NCBI RefSeq assembly: GCF_900111195.1
Contig: NZ_FOGL01000001.1
Coordinates: 124,001 to 188,000, forward strand
Reading direction: 5' to 3'
DNA length: 64,000 nt
From: Gracilibacillus ureilyticus
GTDB lineage: Bacteria; Bacillota; Bacilli; Bacillales; Amphibacillaceae
Every line of letters starts with the position of its first letter. Within the stretch, counting starts at the first letter, position 1. Position numbers and translations under genes: made by a program. The notes under the pieces were generated by a model that was given only the letters and a program-made list of their open reading frames with translations, was not told where the DNA came from and searched no databases. This document shows positions 30,128 to 39,365 of this stretch, in pieces.

Positions 30128-30850
30128 ATGCTATCTAATACGAATAATGGATCATCTACTTTAGTTTTGAATCAAATTAAATCATTAATTGAAGAAGGTC
30201 ATTATAAAGAAAAAGAGAAATTACCATCTGAATATGAGTTAGCTCAACAGTTTGGTGTGTCGAAAAAGGATGTAAAAGAAGCACTCACTATTTTAGAACG
30301 GGAGAATATTATCATTCGCCGGCCAGGTGTCGGGGTTTTTGTCCATTCGAAACCTATCTTGTCTTCCGGTATCGAACAACTTGGCAGTGTAACCGAAATG
30401 ATTAGGCAATCTGGTAAGAAACCGGGTGTCCAGTATATTTCAGCAGAATTAACAGCACCTACTGATGAAGATAGAAAACGTTTCGCTCCATTAGAAATTG
30501 ATACATTTGCGCAATTAGAAAGACTGAGAACGGCAGATGGTGATCCTGTTGTCTATTGTATTGATCGGGTGGATCATCGATTGCTGCCTTTAGAACTAAT
30601 TCACTCACAAGAATCCATCTTTGCTGCCTTAAAGGCATATGCAAAAAAAGATATCGACTATGCGGTAGCATATATCGAACCAATCGGCTATCATGAAAGA
30701 ATCTCACCATTACTGCATTGTGAGCCTGATCAGGCGTTGTTGTTATTAAGACAGATGCACTACACTAAAGATAATGAACCTGTACTTTATTCAGCTAATT
30801 TCTTTCGCGCTGATGTATTCAGTTTTTATGTATTAAGAAAAAGAAAATAA
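30128..30850 (+). CDS. ymfC: GntR-family regulator YmfC (HutC/UTRA type)
   Basis: 240 residues from ATG 30128 with GGGGGAAG upstream; in-frame codons from 30101 lack a start site. N-terminal GntR winged helix (SEYELAQQFGVSKKDVKEAL near 35-54), C-terminal UTRA ligand-binding domain with the typical LERLRTADGDPVVY and YSANFFRAD segments. Target genes and ligand are unknown; position between spoIIIE and ymfF is conserved in Bacillales. Ends at a terminator. Confidence 0.9.
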   Translation: MLSNTNNGSSTLVLNQIKSLIEEGHYKEKEKLPSEYELAQQFGVSKKDVKEALTILERENIIIRRPGVGVFVHSKPILSSGIEQLGSVTEMIRQSGKKPGVQYISAELTAPTDEDRKRFAPLEIDTFAQLERLRTADGDPVVYCIDRVDHRLLPLELIHSQESIFAALKAYAKKDIDYAVAYIEPIGYHERISPLLHCEPDQALLLLRQMHYTKDNEPVLYSANFFRADVFSFYVLRKRK

Positions 30851-30856
30851 AAAATG

Positions 30857-30887
30857 AAAAGATCCGGTTAACAGCCGGATTTTTTTA
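30857..30887 (+). terminator. Terminator after ymfC
   Basis: ATCCGG (30862-30867) pairs with CCGGAT (30875-30880) and the A run before it with the seven-base T run after it. Confidence 0.85.
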
Positions 30888-31061
30888 AATGGAGAAAATA
30901 TCTGTACTAACCTTACTTTGTGAAAGAGATGGTTTATTTTAAAGTAACTGTTGCGGTTTGTCAGCTGTAAAAGTGTATTCGTCGCATAAGCATAATATAA
31001 ATGATAAGATGATACAATATAGGTAAGTTATTTTAAAGATAAATTAAAAAGGAGCATGGTA

Positions 31062-32321
31062 ATGGAAAAGCTTATTCAAAAAAAAGGTTATGACTTACAT
31101 TTGTTACATACAAAAAAGTTTAAGACAATAAATATATCCTTTAAATTCACAGCAAATTTAAACAGAGATACTGTAACAAAGCGTGCACTGTTACCATATG
31201 TATTGCAGCAGGGTACTGAGAATTATCCGACGGCAACCAAGCTGAGACAGAAGTTAGATGAACTGTATGGTGCTATTTTACATATTGATAGCAGCAAAAA
31301 AGGAGAAAAAAGTATAACAACAATCCGGATGGAATTAGCAAATGAACGTTATCTTTCCAATAAGACTTCTTTACTGGACGATAGTTTGGCTCTGCTTCAG
31401 GAAGTAATCTATTCACCGAAAACGAAAGATGGTGGATTTGATCCTAAGATATTCGACCGGGAGAAGAAGACATTAAAAAGCAAAATGGACGCGTTAACTG
31501 AAGATAAAATGAGCCTCGCCAATACCAGATTGATTGAAGAAATGTGTGCAGACGAGCCATACCGATTAAGAGTGCACGGTTTTGAGGAAGATTTAGCTGA
31601 CATTACACCGGCTGATCTCTATAAGTATTATCAGTATATGTTACAAAATGACCATTTAGATGTTTTTGTCGTAGGGGATATAGAGAATCTGCCAATGGAT
31701 AGTAAAATTGACAGGATTGTATCACGGGAGAAACAGCCTAATTTGGAAAAGACTATCCCTTATTCAAAAAATAGCCAAGCAGATACGTTGATTGAAACGG
31801 ATAAAATTCAACAAGCAAAATTACATTTTGGTTATCGGACAAATATCTTATATGATGATACTGATTATGCTGCCTTGCATGTGTTTAATGGCCTTTTTGG
31901 AGGTTTCCCAAGTTCCAAACTGTTCATGAATGTCCGTGAGAAGCACAGCCTGGCATATTATGCAGCATCGAGAATTGAAAGCCATAAAGGATTATTATTT
32001 GTTTTTAGCGGTATTGCACCCGAACAATATGAGAAGGCAAAAGAGATAATTTTAGAGCAAATGGATCAGATGCAACAAGGTGAATTTACTGATCAGCAAG
32101 TTGATGAAACGAAAGAAATGACAATTAACCAGTTAAAAGAAACATTAGACAATCCTCAAGGAATGATCGAATTACATTACCAAAGAGTATTAGCTAAGTC
32201 CTCTCTGTTACCTGATCAATTAATTGCAAATGTAAAAAAGGTAACGAAAGAGGATGTATTAAAAGTTGCGGAAAAAATAAAATTAGATATGATCTATTTA
32301 TTAACAAGTGAGGGGGTATAA
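31062..32321 (+). CDS. ymfF: M16-like protein YmfF, catalytically dead, EF-P 5-aminopentanol modification
   Basis: Insulinase-fold protein, 419 residues. ATG 31062 has AAAAGGAG 7 bases upstream; ATG 31056 is too close. The HxxEH zinc motif of active members is missing at the expected N-terminal place (RALLPYVLQQGTENYPTA instead), so this is the inactive partner of YmfH four bases downstream; such pairs form heterodimers. In B. subtilis ymfF, ymfH and ymfI are needed for the 5-aminopentanol group on elongation factor P. The R/Y-like segment REKHSLAYYAAS is retained. Confidence 0.88.
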   Translation: MEKLIQKKGYDLHLLHTKKFKTINISFKFTANLNRDTVTKRALLPYVLQQGTENYPTATKLRQKLDELYGAILHIDSSKKGEKSITTIRMELANERYLSNKTSLLDDSLALLQEVIYSPKTKDGGFDPKIFDREKKTLKSKMDALTEDKMSLANTRLIEEMCADEPYRLRVHGFEEDLADITPADLYKYYQYMLQNDHLDVFVVGDIENLPMDSKIDRIVSREKQPNLEKTIPYSKNSQADTLIETDKIQQAKLHFGYRTNILYDDTDYAALHVFNGLFGGFPSSKLFMNVREKHSLAYYAASRIESHKGLLFVFSGIAPEQYEKAKEIILEQMDQMQQGEFTDQQVDETKEMTINQLKETLDNPQGMIELHYQRVLAKSSLLPDQLIANVKKVTKEDVLKVAEKIKLDMIYLLTSEGV

Positions 32322-32325
32322 GAAA

Positions 32326-33612
32326 ATGAAAGAACTATCTTATGAACAAATTGATGAAAAGATTTTTACAGAGACACTCCCAAATGGATTGCGTGTTTTT
32401 ATTTTACCAAAGCATGAAATGGCGAAAACATTTGCTATTTTTACCACAAATTATGGTTCGATCGATCAAAGTTTCGTGCCATTAGGAGAAAGTGATTATA
32501 TTACAGTCCCAGACGGGATCGCTCATTTCCTTGAACATAAGTTATTTGAAAAAGAAGACCGGGATGTTTTTCATGATTTTTCCAAATTAGGTGCATCTGC
32601 GAATGCTTTTACTTCTTTTACTAAAACAGCTTATTTATTTTCCGCTACATCACGGATAATGGAGAATTTAAAAATATTAATTGATTTTGTCCAGGATCCT
32701 TATTTTTCAGAGCAGTCTGTGGAAAAAGAGAAGGGCATTATTGGACAGGAAATTAAAATGTATGATGACCAGCCGGATTGGCGGGCATTTTTCGGTACAA
32801 TCAAAAGTATGTTCTCACAGCATCCTGTTCAAATAGATATCGCAGGAACTGTTGAATCAATCAAGGATATTACGAAGGACGATTTATATACATGCTACCA
32901 TACATTCTATCATCCAAGTAACATGGTGTTATTCGTTGCAGGAAATGTTGATGTGAAGGAAACAATGGAACTGATTAAAGAAAATCAGGCAGCTAAGACA
33001 TTTGAACAACCTGAACCGATCAAAAGAAACTTTCCTGAAGAACCGACAGAAGTAGCAAAGAAGGAATTACATGTCACAATGCCTGTTAATGTACCAAAAG
33101 CACTGGTTGGTGTGAAGGAAACAGACATACCATCAGATCCGAAAGCATTTATGGAAAAAGAATGGTTAATGGATATCTTGATGGATGCATTATTTTCTAG
33201 AAGTGGTGTAAGTTATGAAAAGCTTTATGAAGAAGGACTGATTGACCAGTCATTTAGTTGTGAAACACATTTAGAAAAAGGTTTTGGTTTTTCTATTATC
33301 GGCGGAAACACAAGTGAACCTGAAAAACTTGCTGAAACTATCAAAGCAGAGTTGCTTGGAATCAATGAGCAAAAAGTGGATCAGGAAACATTTGAGAGAA
33401 TAAAAAGGAAAAAACTTGGACATTTATTAAGGTCTTTGAATTCCTTGGAGTTTATTGCGAATCAGTATTCCCATTACCAGTTATTAGGGATTGATTTGTT
33501 CGAAAGCATACAATGGTTAGAGCAATTAAGGTATGAAGATTTACAGACCTTCCTTTCAACATGGATTGATGAGGAAAGAATTTCTTTTTGCTTTGTGCAG
33601 AATGAGGAATAG
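32326..33612 (+). CDS. ymfH: M16 zinc peptidase YmfH, EF-P 5-aminopentanol modification
   Basis: 428 residues from ATG 32326, with GAGGGGG upstream. Intact inverted zinc motif HFLEH at 67-71 followed by KLFEKEDRDVF, and GQEIKMYDD carrying the distal glutamate, so this is the active half of the YmfF/YmfH pair. Conserved HYQLLGIDLFE at the C-terminus. The start is four bases after ymfF stops, consistent with one operon and a fixed ratio. Confidence 0.9.
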   Translation: MKELSYEQIDEKIFTETLPNGLRVFILPKHEMAKTFAIFTTNYGSIDQSFVPLGESDYITVPDGIAHFLEHKLFEKEDRDVFHDFSKLGASANAFTSFTKTAYLFSATSRIMENLKILIDFVQDPYFSEQSVEKEKGIIGQEIKMYDDQPDWRAFFGTIKSMFSQHPVQIDIAGTVESIKDITKDDLYTCYHTFYHPSNMVLFVAGNVDVKETMELIKENQAAKTFEQPEPIKRNFPEEPTEVAKKELHVTMPVNVPKALVGVKETDIPSDPKAFMEKEWLMDILMDALFSRSGVSYEKLYEEGLIDQSFSCETHLEKGFGFSIIGGNTSEPEKLAETIKAELLGINEQKVDQETFERIKRKKLGHLLRSLNSLEFIANQYSHYQLLGIDLFESIQWLEQLRYEDLQTFLSTWIDEERISFCFVQNEE

Positions 33613-33627
33613 AACAGGTGATAAAAA

Positions 33628-34347
33628 TTGGGGAATACGTGTTTAATTGTAGGAGCTAGTGGTGAGATTGGTACAGCGATTGCAAAAAAGTTAGCAGGTC
33701 AGGGCTGCCAATTAATATTACATTATCACCAAAATGAAGCTTCGATAAGGAATTTGATCAATGAAATAAATGCAGATCAGATTATTAAATTAATACGGGC
33801 TGATTTAAGCAAACAAGAAGGATTACAGTTTTTTTTGTCCCAATTGCACATGGATATAAATAAAGTGGTTTTTGCTAGCGGCACCTCTACCATTGGATTA
33901 ATTCAGGATCTTAGCAATGAGGACATGGATCGTCTTCTACATTTACATGTGAAAGCATTATGGCGGATTACGCAGCATGTCCTTCCTGGAATGATTACCC
34001 TTAAGACAGGGCATATTGTATTAATTACTTCCATTTGGGGAGAAGTGGGAGCAAGCTGTGAAGTCGCCTATTCGACAGTAAAAGGTGCCCAGAATACATT
34101 TGTCAGAGCGTTAGCCAAAGAGACCGGCCCAAGCGGGATTCATGTAAATGGGGTTAGTCCCGGATTTATTGATACGAAGATGAATCACCATTTATCTGAA
34201 ATGGAAAAATTAGAGCTTGTTTCCGACATTCCTCTGCAAAAATCCGGACAGCCGGAAGATGTCGCAGATGCTGTTTCCTTTCTATTGAGCGATAGAGCGA
34301 AATACATTACCGGGGAGATCTTGCGGGTAAACGGAGGCTGGAGTTAA
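33628..34347 (+). CDS. ymfI: SDR reductase YmfI (EF-P 5-aminopentanone reductase)
   Basis: Short-chain dehydrogenase, 239 residues. NADP-binding GASGEIG at residues 9-15, serine in LITSIWGE, catalytic YSTVK at 148-152, and the C-terminal ITGEILRVNGG. In B. subtilis YmfI reduces 5-aminopentanone on EF-P Lys32 to 5-aminopentanol. TTG start 33628 after AGGTGAT, 15 bases from ymfH. On sequence alone it could be any FabG-like reductase; the neighbours decide. Confidence 0.87.
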   Translation: MGNTCLIVGASGEIGTAIAKKLAGQGCQLILHYHQNEASIRNLINEINADQIIKLIRADLSKQEGLQFFLSQLHMDINKVVFASGTSTIGLIQDLSNEDMDRLLHLHVKALWRITQHVLPGMITLKTGHIVLITSIWGEVGASCEVAYSTVKGAQNTFVRALAKETGPSGIHVNGVSPGFIDTKMNHHLSEMEKLELVSDIPLQKSGQPEDVADAVSFLLSDRAKYITGEILRVNGGWS

Positions 34348-34432
34348 ATGCTGTGATATTTCCTTAAATTAGGCGCATATTTTTCTGTAATTAACGAAAA
34401 ATATAATTGCATCTAAAAAAGGAGGTATGAAC

Positions 34433-34690
34433 ATGTCTGTGATTGATAATTTTGAATCATGGAAAGACTTTTTAGGCGACAGATTACACGAGGCGCAAGG
34501 TAATGGAATCAGTAATAAAGCAGTATCCGAATTAGCATATGACATTGGTAACTACTTATCAACAGAGGTTCAGGCAAAGAATGACCAGGAAAGAATTCTC
34601 CGGGATCTCTGGAACGCTGCAGATGAGAATGAGCAGCATGCCATTGCCAATATTATGGTGAAGCTTGTTCAAAACGAAGGATCAAAGTAG
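34433..34690 (+). CDS. ymfJ: DUF3243 family protein YmfJ
   Basis: 85-residue soluble protein, ATG 34433 with AAGGAGG 7 bases upstream (ATG 34427 is too close to it). Belongs to the DUF3243 family by its N-terminal NFESWKDFLGDRL and C-terminal ANIMVKLVQNEG. No known activity. In B. subtilis it follows ymfI as here; ymfK, next in B. subtilis, is absent. Followed by a terminator. Confidence 0.8.
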   Translation: MSVIDNFESWKDFLGDRLHEAQGNGISNKAVSELAYDIGNYLSTEVQAKNDQERILRDLWNAADENEQHAIANIMVKLVQNEGSK

Positions 34691-34709
34691 TAAGAAACAA
34701 ATGTGAAAT

Positions 34710-34757
34710 AAGCCCTAGATAGCATAGCTTTATTGTTGTGTATTTAGGGCTTTTTCT
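34710..34757 (+). terminator. Terminator after ymfJ
   Basis: AAGCCCTA (34710-34717) pairs with TAGGGCTT (34745-34752) across a 27-base loop, ending in TTTTT. The remaining 230 bases to rodZ show a possible promoter, TTGTGT (34931) and TAAGAT (34955), and no other structure that I recognise. Confidence 0.7.
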
Positions 34758-34985
34758 ATATTTATCTTCGGAAGAATAATTTTGAATTTTTATAAAATTC
34801 TCATGGGATTTCTCTTTTCATCAAGACCAATTTAAGATATGATTGTCATATGTGATAATTTAACAATTTCAATAAACAATATTAGTCATACATAGACATA
34901 TGCTAAGTGAATGTCAGTAAAGCTCGAAAATTGTGTATATTGAATTTTGATAACTAAGATAATAGATTGATGGATGGTGTTATAA

Positions 34986-35882
34986 ATGGGAATTGGAGAA
35001 AGGCTGAAACAAGAACGTGAAGCGAAAAATCTCACATTGAATGATATCCAGAAACAAACAAAGATTCAGACACGTTATTTAAATGCGATTGAAGAAGAGA
35101 AATTTAATGTAATGCCAGGTTCCTTTTATGTTCGTGCTTTTATAAAAGAGTATGCGACAGTACTCGATTTAGACCCGGAAGCATTAATGAGTGAGTATGA
35201 AAAAGACTTACCCTTTGATCAAGAGGAAAAAGTAGTACTTTCACGTGTGAATAGCAGCAAAAAGAATAAGGCGATAACAAAAACTCCAGCTGTTTTTTCT
35301 TTCCTTCCCTCTATCATTGTTATATTACTTGTGATAGGTATAGGTGTTGTCGTATGGTTATTTCAGCAGGGATTTTTTGATGGTAATGATAATACAGCAG
35401 ATCGGCCGGCTGAAACAGGAGAGGGACCTGGTGATGAGGTAAGAATGCCTCCGGAAAACTCAGATAATGACCAGCCTGATGAAAGTGATACGGAACAAAA
35501 TACAGATAGTGAAAGCGATGAGAACAATGAGGATCAGGAGGATGAGGAAGAGCCTGCGACTAATGTTTCCTTGGAGTCTTTTAATAATAATGAGTTAATC
35601 TATAATGTGGAATCAACTGACGAGGAGTTAATATTATCTTTTGAAACTACCGGACAAAACTGGCTGGAAGTATACAATGAGAGTGGTGAACGACTTGTAT
35701 TTGAGATGTTAACTACTTCTAATAGCCCTATTGAAGTAGCTATTACGGAGTTACAGCAAGTTAATGTTGTGTTTGGGGAACCTTTTTCTATCAGTATGAA
35801 TGTAAACGGAAATCCGATTGAGTTACCGCAGGAACTTAGTGATAGTACAACACCGCAGAATATGACGGTTAATATTAATTAA
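34986..35882 (+). CDS. rodZ: RodZ-like cell-shape protein (YmfM), HTH-TM-DUF4115
   Basis: 298 residues. N-terminal Xre-like helix-turn-helix (about 5-65, LKQEREAKNLTLNDIQKQTK), which in RodZ contacts MreB; basic linker; one membrane helix near 105-130; an acidic D/E/N-rich stretch about 130-195; and the extracellular DUF4115 domain at the C-terminus. Upstream of pgsA as in other Bacillales. ATG 34986; upstream sequence gives only a weak ribosome-binding site (GATGGTG). Confidence 0.88.
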   Translation: MGIGERLKQEREAKNLTLNDIQKQTKIQTRYLNAIEEEKFNVMPGSFYVRAFIKEYATVLDLDPEALMSEYEKDLPFDQEEKVVLSRVNSSKKNKAITKTPAVFSFLPSIIVILLVIGIGVVVWLFQQGFFDGNDNTADRPAETGEGPGDEVRMPPENSDNDQPDESDTEQNTDSESDENNEDQEDEEEPATNVSLESFNNNELIYNVESTDEELILSFETTGQNWLEVYNESGERLVFEMLTTSNSPIEVAITELQQVNVVFGEPFSISMNVNGNPIELPQELSDSTTPQNMTVNIN

Positions 35883-35892
35883 TAGGTGTCAT

Positions 35893-35928
35893 TGCCCTCT
35901 TTGTCTGGAGAATAAAGAGGGTATTTTT
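35893..35928 (+). terminator. Terminator after rodZ
   Basis: CCCTCTTT (35895-35902) pairs with AAAGAGGG (35914-35921), followed by TATTTTT. Confidence 0.8.
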
Positions 35929-36013
35929 ACTGAAAGAACCGATGAGTGTAGAATGAAATAATTGTTTCTGCATTACAGGCAGTAATATTTAATCTTTTAG
36001 GAGTGAAATAGAC

Positions 36014-36592
36014 ATGAATGTACCAAATAAGATTACGCTCTCAAGAATTATGTTAATACCTTTTTTTATCCTTATGCTATCATTTCCATTTGATTGGGGG
36101 ACTGTATCAGCTGGAGCTGCTGAAATCCCTTTGTCACATTTTGTTGCTGTTATTATCTTTGCAGTTGCTTCTGCTACTGACTGGTTAGATGGTTACTATG
36201 CAAGAAAGTATAACCTTGTGACAAATCTAGGGAAATTTCTTGATCCAATGGCAGATAAACTATTAGTTTCTGCTGCTTTCATTTTATTAGTTGCATTAGA
36301 AATGGCTCCTGCCTGGGTTGTAATTATTATTATCAGCAGGGAGTTTGCAGTAACCGGACTGAGACTTGTGGCAGCAGGTGAAGGCATCGTTCTGGCAGCA
36401 GGTAAAATGGGGAAATTAAAAACAGTGATTCAGATTCTTGCTATTATTATCTTATTACTGCACAACTTCCCTTTCAATGGAGCAGGTATTCCTATTGACG
36501 ATATATTGCTGTATGCTGCATTAATTATTACCGTGATATCAGGAGCAGAATATTTTGCTAAGAACTGGCATGTTATGGAGGATTCAAAATGA
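36014..36592 (+). CDS. pgsA: CDP-diacylglycerol-glycerol-3-phosphate 3-phosphatidyltransferase
   Basis: Makes phosphatidylglycerol phosphate from the CDP-diacylglycerol produced by CdsA (545-1327). 192 residues, polytopic. The CDP-alcohol phosphotransferase motif DG-x2-AR-x8-G-x3-D-x3-D is seen as DGYYARKYN...GKFLDPMADK near residues 60-85. ATG 36014 after TTTTAGGAGTG. Overlaps cinA by four bases (ATGA). Confidence 0.95.
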   Translation: MNVPNKITLSRIMLIPFFILMLSFPFDWGTVSAGAAEIPLSHFVAVIIFAVASATDWLDGYYARKYNLVTNLGKFLDPMADKLLVSAAFILLVALEMAPAWVVIIIISREFAVTGLRLVAAGEGIVLAAGKMGKLKTVIQILAIIILLLHNFPFNGAGIPIDDILLYAALIITVISGAEYFAKNWHVMEDSK

Positions 36593-37845
36593 CACGGCAG
36601 TTAAAAGCGGAAATTATTTCAGTTGGAACAGAGTTATTATTAGGGCAAATTTCCAATACAAATGCTGCCTGGATGTCGGAGAAACTGGCTGACAGCGGGA
36701 TACCTGTATATTATCATAGTGTTGTTGGTGATAATCTAGCACGGTTGACAAGTGTATTTACTCTGGCACACAGCCGGTCAGACATAGTTTTTGTAACAGG
36801 CGGGTTAGGGCCCACTGAAGATGATCTTACTCGCGAAGCTTTTCAGAATATGACTGGACTAGAGATAAAAGAAGATCAGAAAACAATTAAAAAAATGGAA
36901 GAATATTTTGCAAAGACCAACCGCCTGATGACTCCTAATAATCGGAAACAGGCAAATGTATTTACCGGATCAAAAGTCTTCCAAAATTCAACTGGTATCG
37001 CTCCAGGAATAGTTGTGGAGTATGATAATACGATTTACTTGTTTATGCCAGGTGTACCAAGAGAGATGAAATCCTTAATGAGGGAGCACATGCTGCCATT
37101 TTTAATGAATAAATTTGCATTAAGTAATGTAATATTTTCGAAGGTTTTAAGATTTATTGGTATTGGGGAATCTCAATTGGAGCATGAATTGCAGGATGTT
37201 ATATCAAATCAGACAAATCCGACCATCGCTCCTCTTGCTTCCGACGGAGAAGTGGCACTTAGAATTTCGGCTAACGCACCAGTTAAAGAACAGGCGAGCA
37301 GGCTAATTGATGAAACAGAAGCGAAAATTACTGCACGAGTCGGTCAATATTTATATGGGTATGATAGCGAGACTATTGAAAATAAAGTATTTAATTTACT
37401 AAAAGATAATCAGCTGACAATAGCTAGTGCTGAAAGCTTAACTGGCGGTGCATTTGCATCATCAATTGTTGATATGGAAGGCTCATCAGCCATATTCAAA
37501 GGAGCAGCAGTCGTTTATCAGGCAGATGCAAAAACGGACGTACTTCATATTTCAGAGGAATTAATCCGGCAGCATGGTACTGTCAGTAACGAATGTGCGG
37601 AGGCTATGGCCAGACAAGTGAAAGTGTTATATAAAAGTAATATAGGAATAAGTTTTACTGGAGTAGCAGGACCAGGTAAGCATGAAGATAATGATGCAGG
37701 AACTGTATATATATCAATAAACGACCATTTGCAAAGGGTCCATCAGTACAAGATGCACTTCAGCGGAGACAGAGATATAATCCGTAGAAGGTCAGTTAAG
37801 AAAGCCTTTGAGTTATTGTACTATCTTTTAATAAATTTAAAATAA
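36589..37845 (+). CDS. cinA: CinA family nicotinamide-nucleotide amidase / competence-damage protein
   Basis: 418 residues: N-terminal MoaB/MogA-like COG1058 domain (EIISVGTELLLGQISNTNA at 5-23, VFVTGGLGPTEDDLTR near 67-82) and C-terminal CinA amidase domain (ASAESLTGGAFAS near 280). Related enzymes hydrolyse NMN or ADP-ribose and repair NAD by-products. In many Firmicutes cinA precedes recA and is expressed with competence. The start overlaps pgsA, and a terminator separates it from recA. Confidence 0.93.
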   Translation: MTRQLKAEIISVGTELLLGQISNTNAAWMSEKLADSGIPVYYHSVVGDNLARLTSVFTLAHSRSDIVFVTGGLGPTEDDLTREAFQNMTGLEIKEDQKTIKKMEEYFAKTNRLMTPNNRKQANVFTGSKVFQNSTGIAPGIVVEYDNTIYLFMPGVPREMKSLMREHMLPFLMNKFALSNVIFSKVLRFIGIGESQLEHELQDVISNQTNPTIAPLASDGEVALRISANAPVKEQASRLIDETEAKITARVGQYLYGYDSETIENKVFNLLKDNQLTIASAESLTGGAFASSIVDMEGSSAIFKGAAVVYQADAKTDVLHISEELIRQHGTVSNECAEAMARQVKVLYKSNIGISFTGVAGPGKHEDNDAGTVYISINDHLQRVHQYKMHFSGDRDIIRRRSVKKAFELLYYLLINLK

Positions 37846-37847
37846 GC

Positions 37848-37893
37848 AAAAAAAGCACTTTCCTTCTTCAAAATAAGGGAAAGTGCTTTTTTA
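37848..37893 (+). terminator. Terminator between cinA and recA
   Basis: AAAAAAGCACTTTCC (37849-37863) pairs with GGAAAGTGCTTTTTT (37878-37892): 15 perfect pairs, 14-base loop. Being A-rich on the left it may work in both directions. Confidence 0.92.
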
Positions 37894-37939
37894 TAAACGG
37901 AGTTTAGTAGATTTCAATCAATTTTAATATTAAAAAAAG

Positions 37940-37990
37940 GGAACATTTATTCGTTTATTGCTTGTTAAATGTGTGAAAACATTGTAAGAT
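37940..37990 (+). promoter_or_regulatory. recA promoter with LexA box
   Basis: LexA box GGAACATTTATTCG at 37940-37953 (one mismatch to GAAC-N4-GTTC), then TTGTTA (37962-37967), 17-base spacer, TAAGAT (37985-37990). The box lies just upstream of the -35, the usual arrangement for SOS control of recA. Confidence 0.7.
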
Positions 37991-38021
37991 AGAACTAGTG
38001 ATATAAAGGAGGAATAATTGA

Positions 38022-39068
38022 ATGGGTGATAGAAAACAAGCCTTGGATCAGGCGTTAAAACAAATAGAGAAACAATTTGGTAAAGGTTCAATTATGAAAC
38101 TGGGAGAGTCGGCAGAACAAAAGGTAGCTACTGTTTCCAGTGGATCTGTTACTTTGGATGTTGCATTAGGCGTTGGCGGCTATCCACGTGGTAGAGTAGT
38201 AGAAATATATGGTCCGGAATCTTCTGGTAAAACGACTGTTTCACTTCATGCCATTGCAGAAGCACAAAGAGCAGGCGGGCAGGCAGCATTTATTGATGCA
38301 GAGCACGCTTTGGATCCCGTGTATGCAAGAAAACTGGGAGTAAATGTTGATGAACTGTTATTATCCCAACCTGATACCGGAGAACAGGCCCTTGAAATTG
38401 CGGAAGCATTAGTTCGCAGTGGTGCGATTGATATGGTTGTAATTGATTCGGTTGCAGCATTAGTACCAAAAGCAGAAATTGAAGGAGAAATGGGAGATTC
38501 CCATGTTGGTCTTCAAGCGCGGTTAATGTCTCAGGCATTGAGAAAACTGTCAGGTGCGATTAATAAATCAAAAACGACAGCTATTTTTATTAACCAGATT
38601 CGTGAGAAGGTAGGAGTAATGTTTGGTAATCCGGAAACTACTCCGGGTGGACGGGCACTGAAGTTCTACTCCTCTGTAAGACTGGAAGTACGTAGAGCAG
38701 AAACACTAAAAGTAGGCAATGAAATGGTAGGTAACAGAACAAGAATTAAAGTAGTGAAGAATAAAGTTGCGCCACCATTTAAGCAGGCAGAAGTGGATAT
38801 TATGTACGGGGAAGGAATTTCAAGAGAAGGTGAGATACTCGATATAGCTTCAGATTTAGATATTGTGCTAAAAAGTGGTGCATGGTACTCCTATAATGAA
38901 GAACGTCTTGGTCAGGGACGGGAGAACTCTAAACAATTTTTAAAGGAAAACCCGGAAATGGCTGAAGAGATCTATCTGGCTATTCGAGCACATTATGGTT
39001 TAGACGAAGAAGTACCCGTAAATGAGGAATTTGACGAGCAAGGGTCTCTTTTGGATGAAGAAGCGTAA
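38022..39068 (+). CDS. recA: Recombinase RecA
   Basis: ATP-dependent strand-exchange protein and the co-protease that triggers LexA self-cleavage (lexA at 56990). 348 residues; Walker A GPESSGKT near 64-71, Walker [12 protein letters not shown]1/L2 DNA-binding loops around [23 protein letters not shown] 38022 after AAAGGAGG. Preceded by a LexA box, so SOS-inducible; followed by a terminator. Confidence 0.98.
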   Translation: MGDRKQALDQALKQIEKQFGKGSIMKLGESAEQKVATVSSGSVTLDVALGVGGYPRGRVVEIYGPESSGKTTVSLHAIAEAQRAGGQAAFIDAEHALDPVYARKLGVNVDELLLSQPDTGEQALEIAEALVRSGAIDMVVIDSVAALVPKAEIEGEMGDSHVGLQARLMSQALRKLSGAINKSKTTAIFINQIREKVGVMFGNPETTPGGRALKFYSSVRLEVRRAETLKVGNEMVGNRTRIKVVKNKVAPPFKQAEVDIMYGEGISREGEILDIASDLDIVLKSGAWYSYNEERLGQGRENSKQFLKENPEMAEEIYLAIRAHYGLDEEVPVNEEFDEQGSLLDEEA

Positions 39069-39083
39069 GAAATATTGATTATG

Positions 39084-39128
39084 ATAGCTGGGTCTGGTAT
39101 CTATAGATATCCATATCCAGCTTTTTTA
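39084..39128 (+). terminator. Terminator after recA
   Basis: AGCTGG (39086-39091) pairs with CCAGCT (39117-39122), with an inner GGTATC/GATATC pairing, then TTTTTT. Confidence 0.8.
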
Positions 39129-39225
39129 CTAAGTGAAAATAAGGCGCTTACAGTAAGGTTTGCTTGTTTTTGACTGTATTAGAATTCTCCTTTATATATG
39201 AATAAGGAATAAAATCTTACAATCC

Positions 39226-39254
39226 TTGACATCACATGTATTGGAGATTAAAAT
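39226..39254 (+). promoter_or_regulatory. Sigma-A promoter of rny
   Basis: TTGACA at 39226-39231, 17-base spacer, TAAAAT at 39249-39254. Start site expected near 39261, about 100 bases before rny. Confidence 0.65.
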
Positions 39255-39290
39255 TATAATGTATAATTTAAAAAATTGTTATACATTATA
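39255..39290. repeat. 12-bp perfect inverted repeat at the rny start site
   Basis: TATAATGTATAA (39255-39266) and TTATACATTATA (39279-39290), separated by 12 A/T-rich bases. It straddles the expected transcription start, so a protein-binding site is as likely as an RNA hairpin. Both arms contain -10-like TATAAT sequences. Confidence 0.6.
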
Positions 39291-39365
39291 TTTTAAATTT
39301 AAGTATTCATTGTACATGCCGACTGAAAAAATTTGTACAAGTTTATAGCAAGAGGAGGTGAAAGT

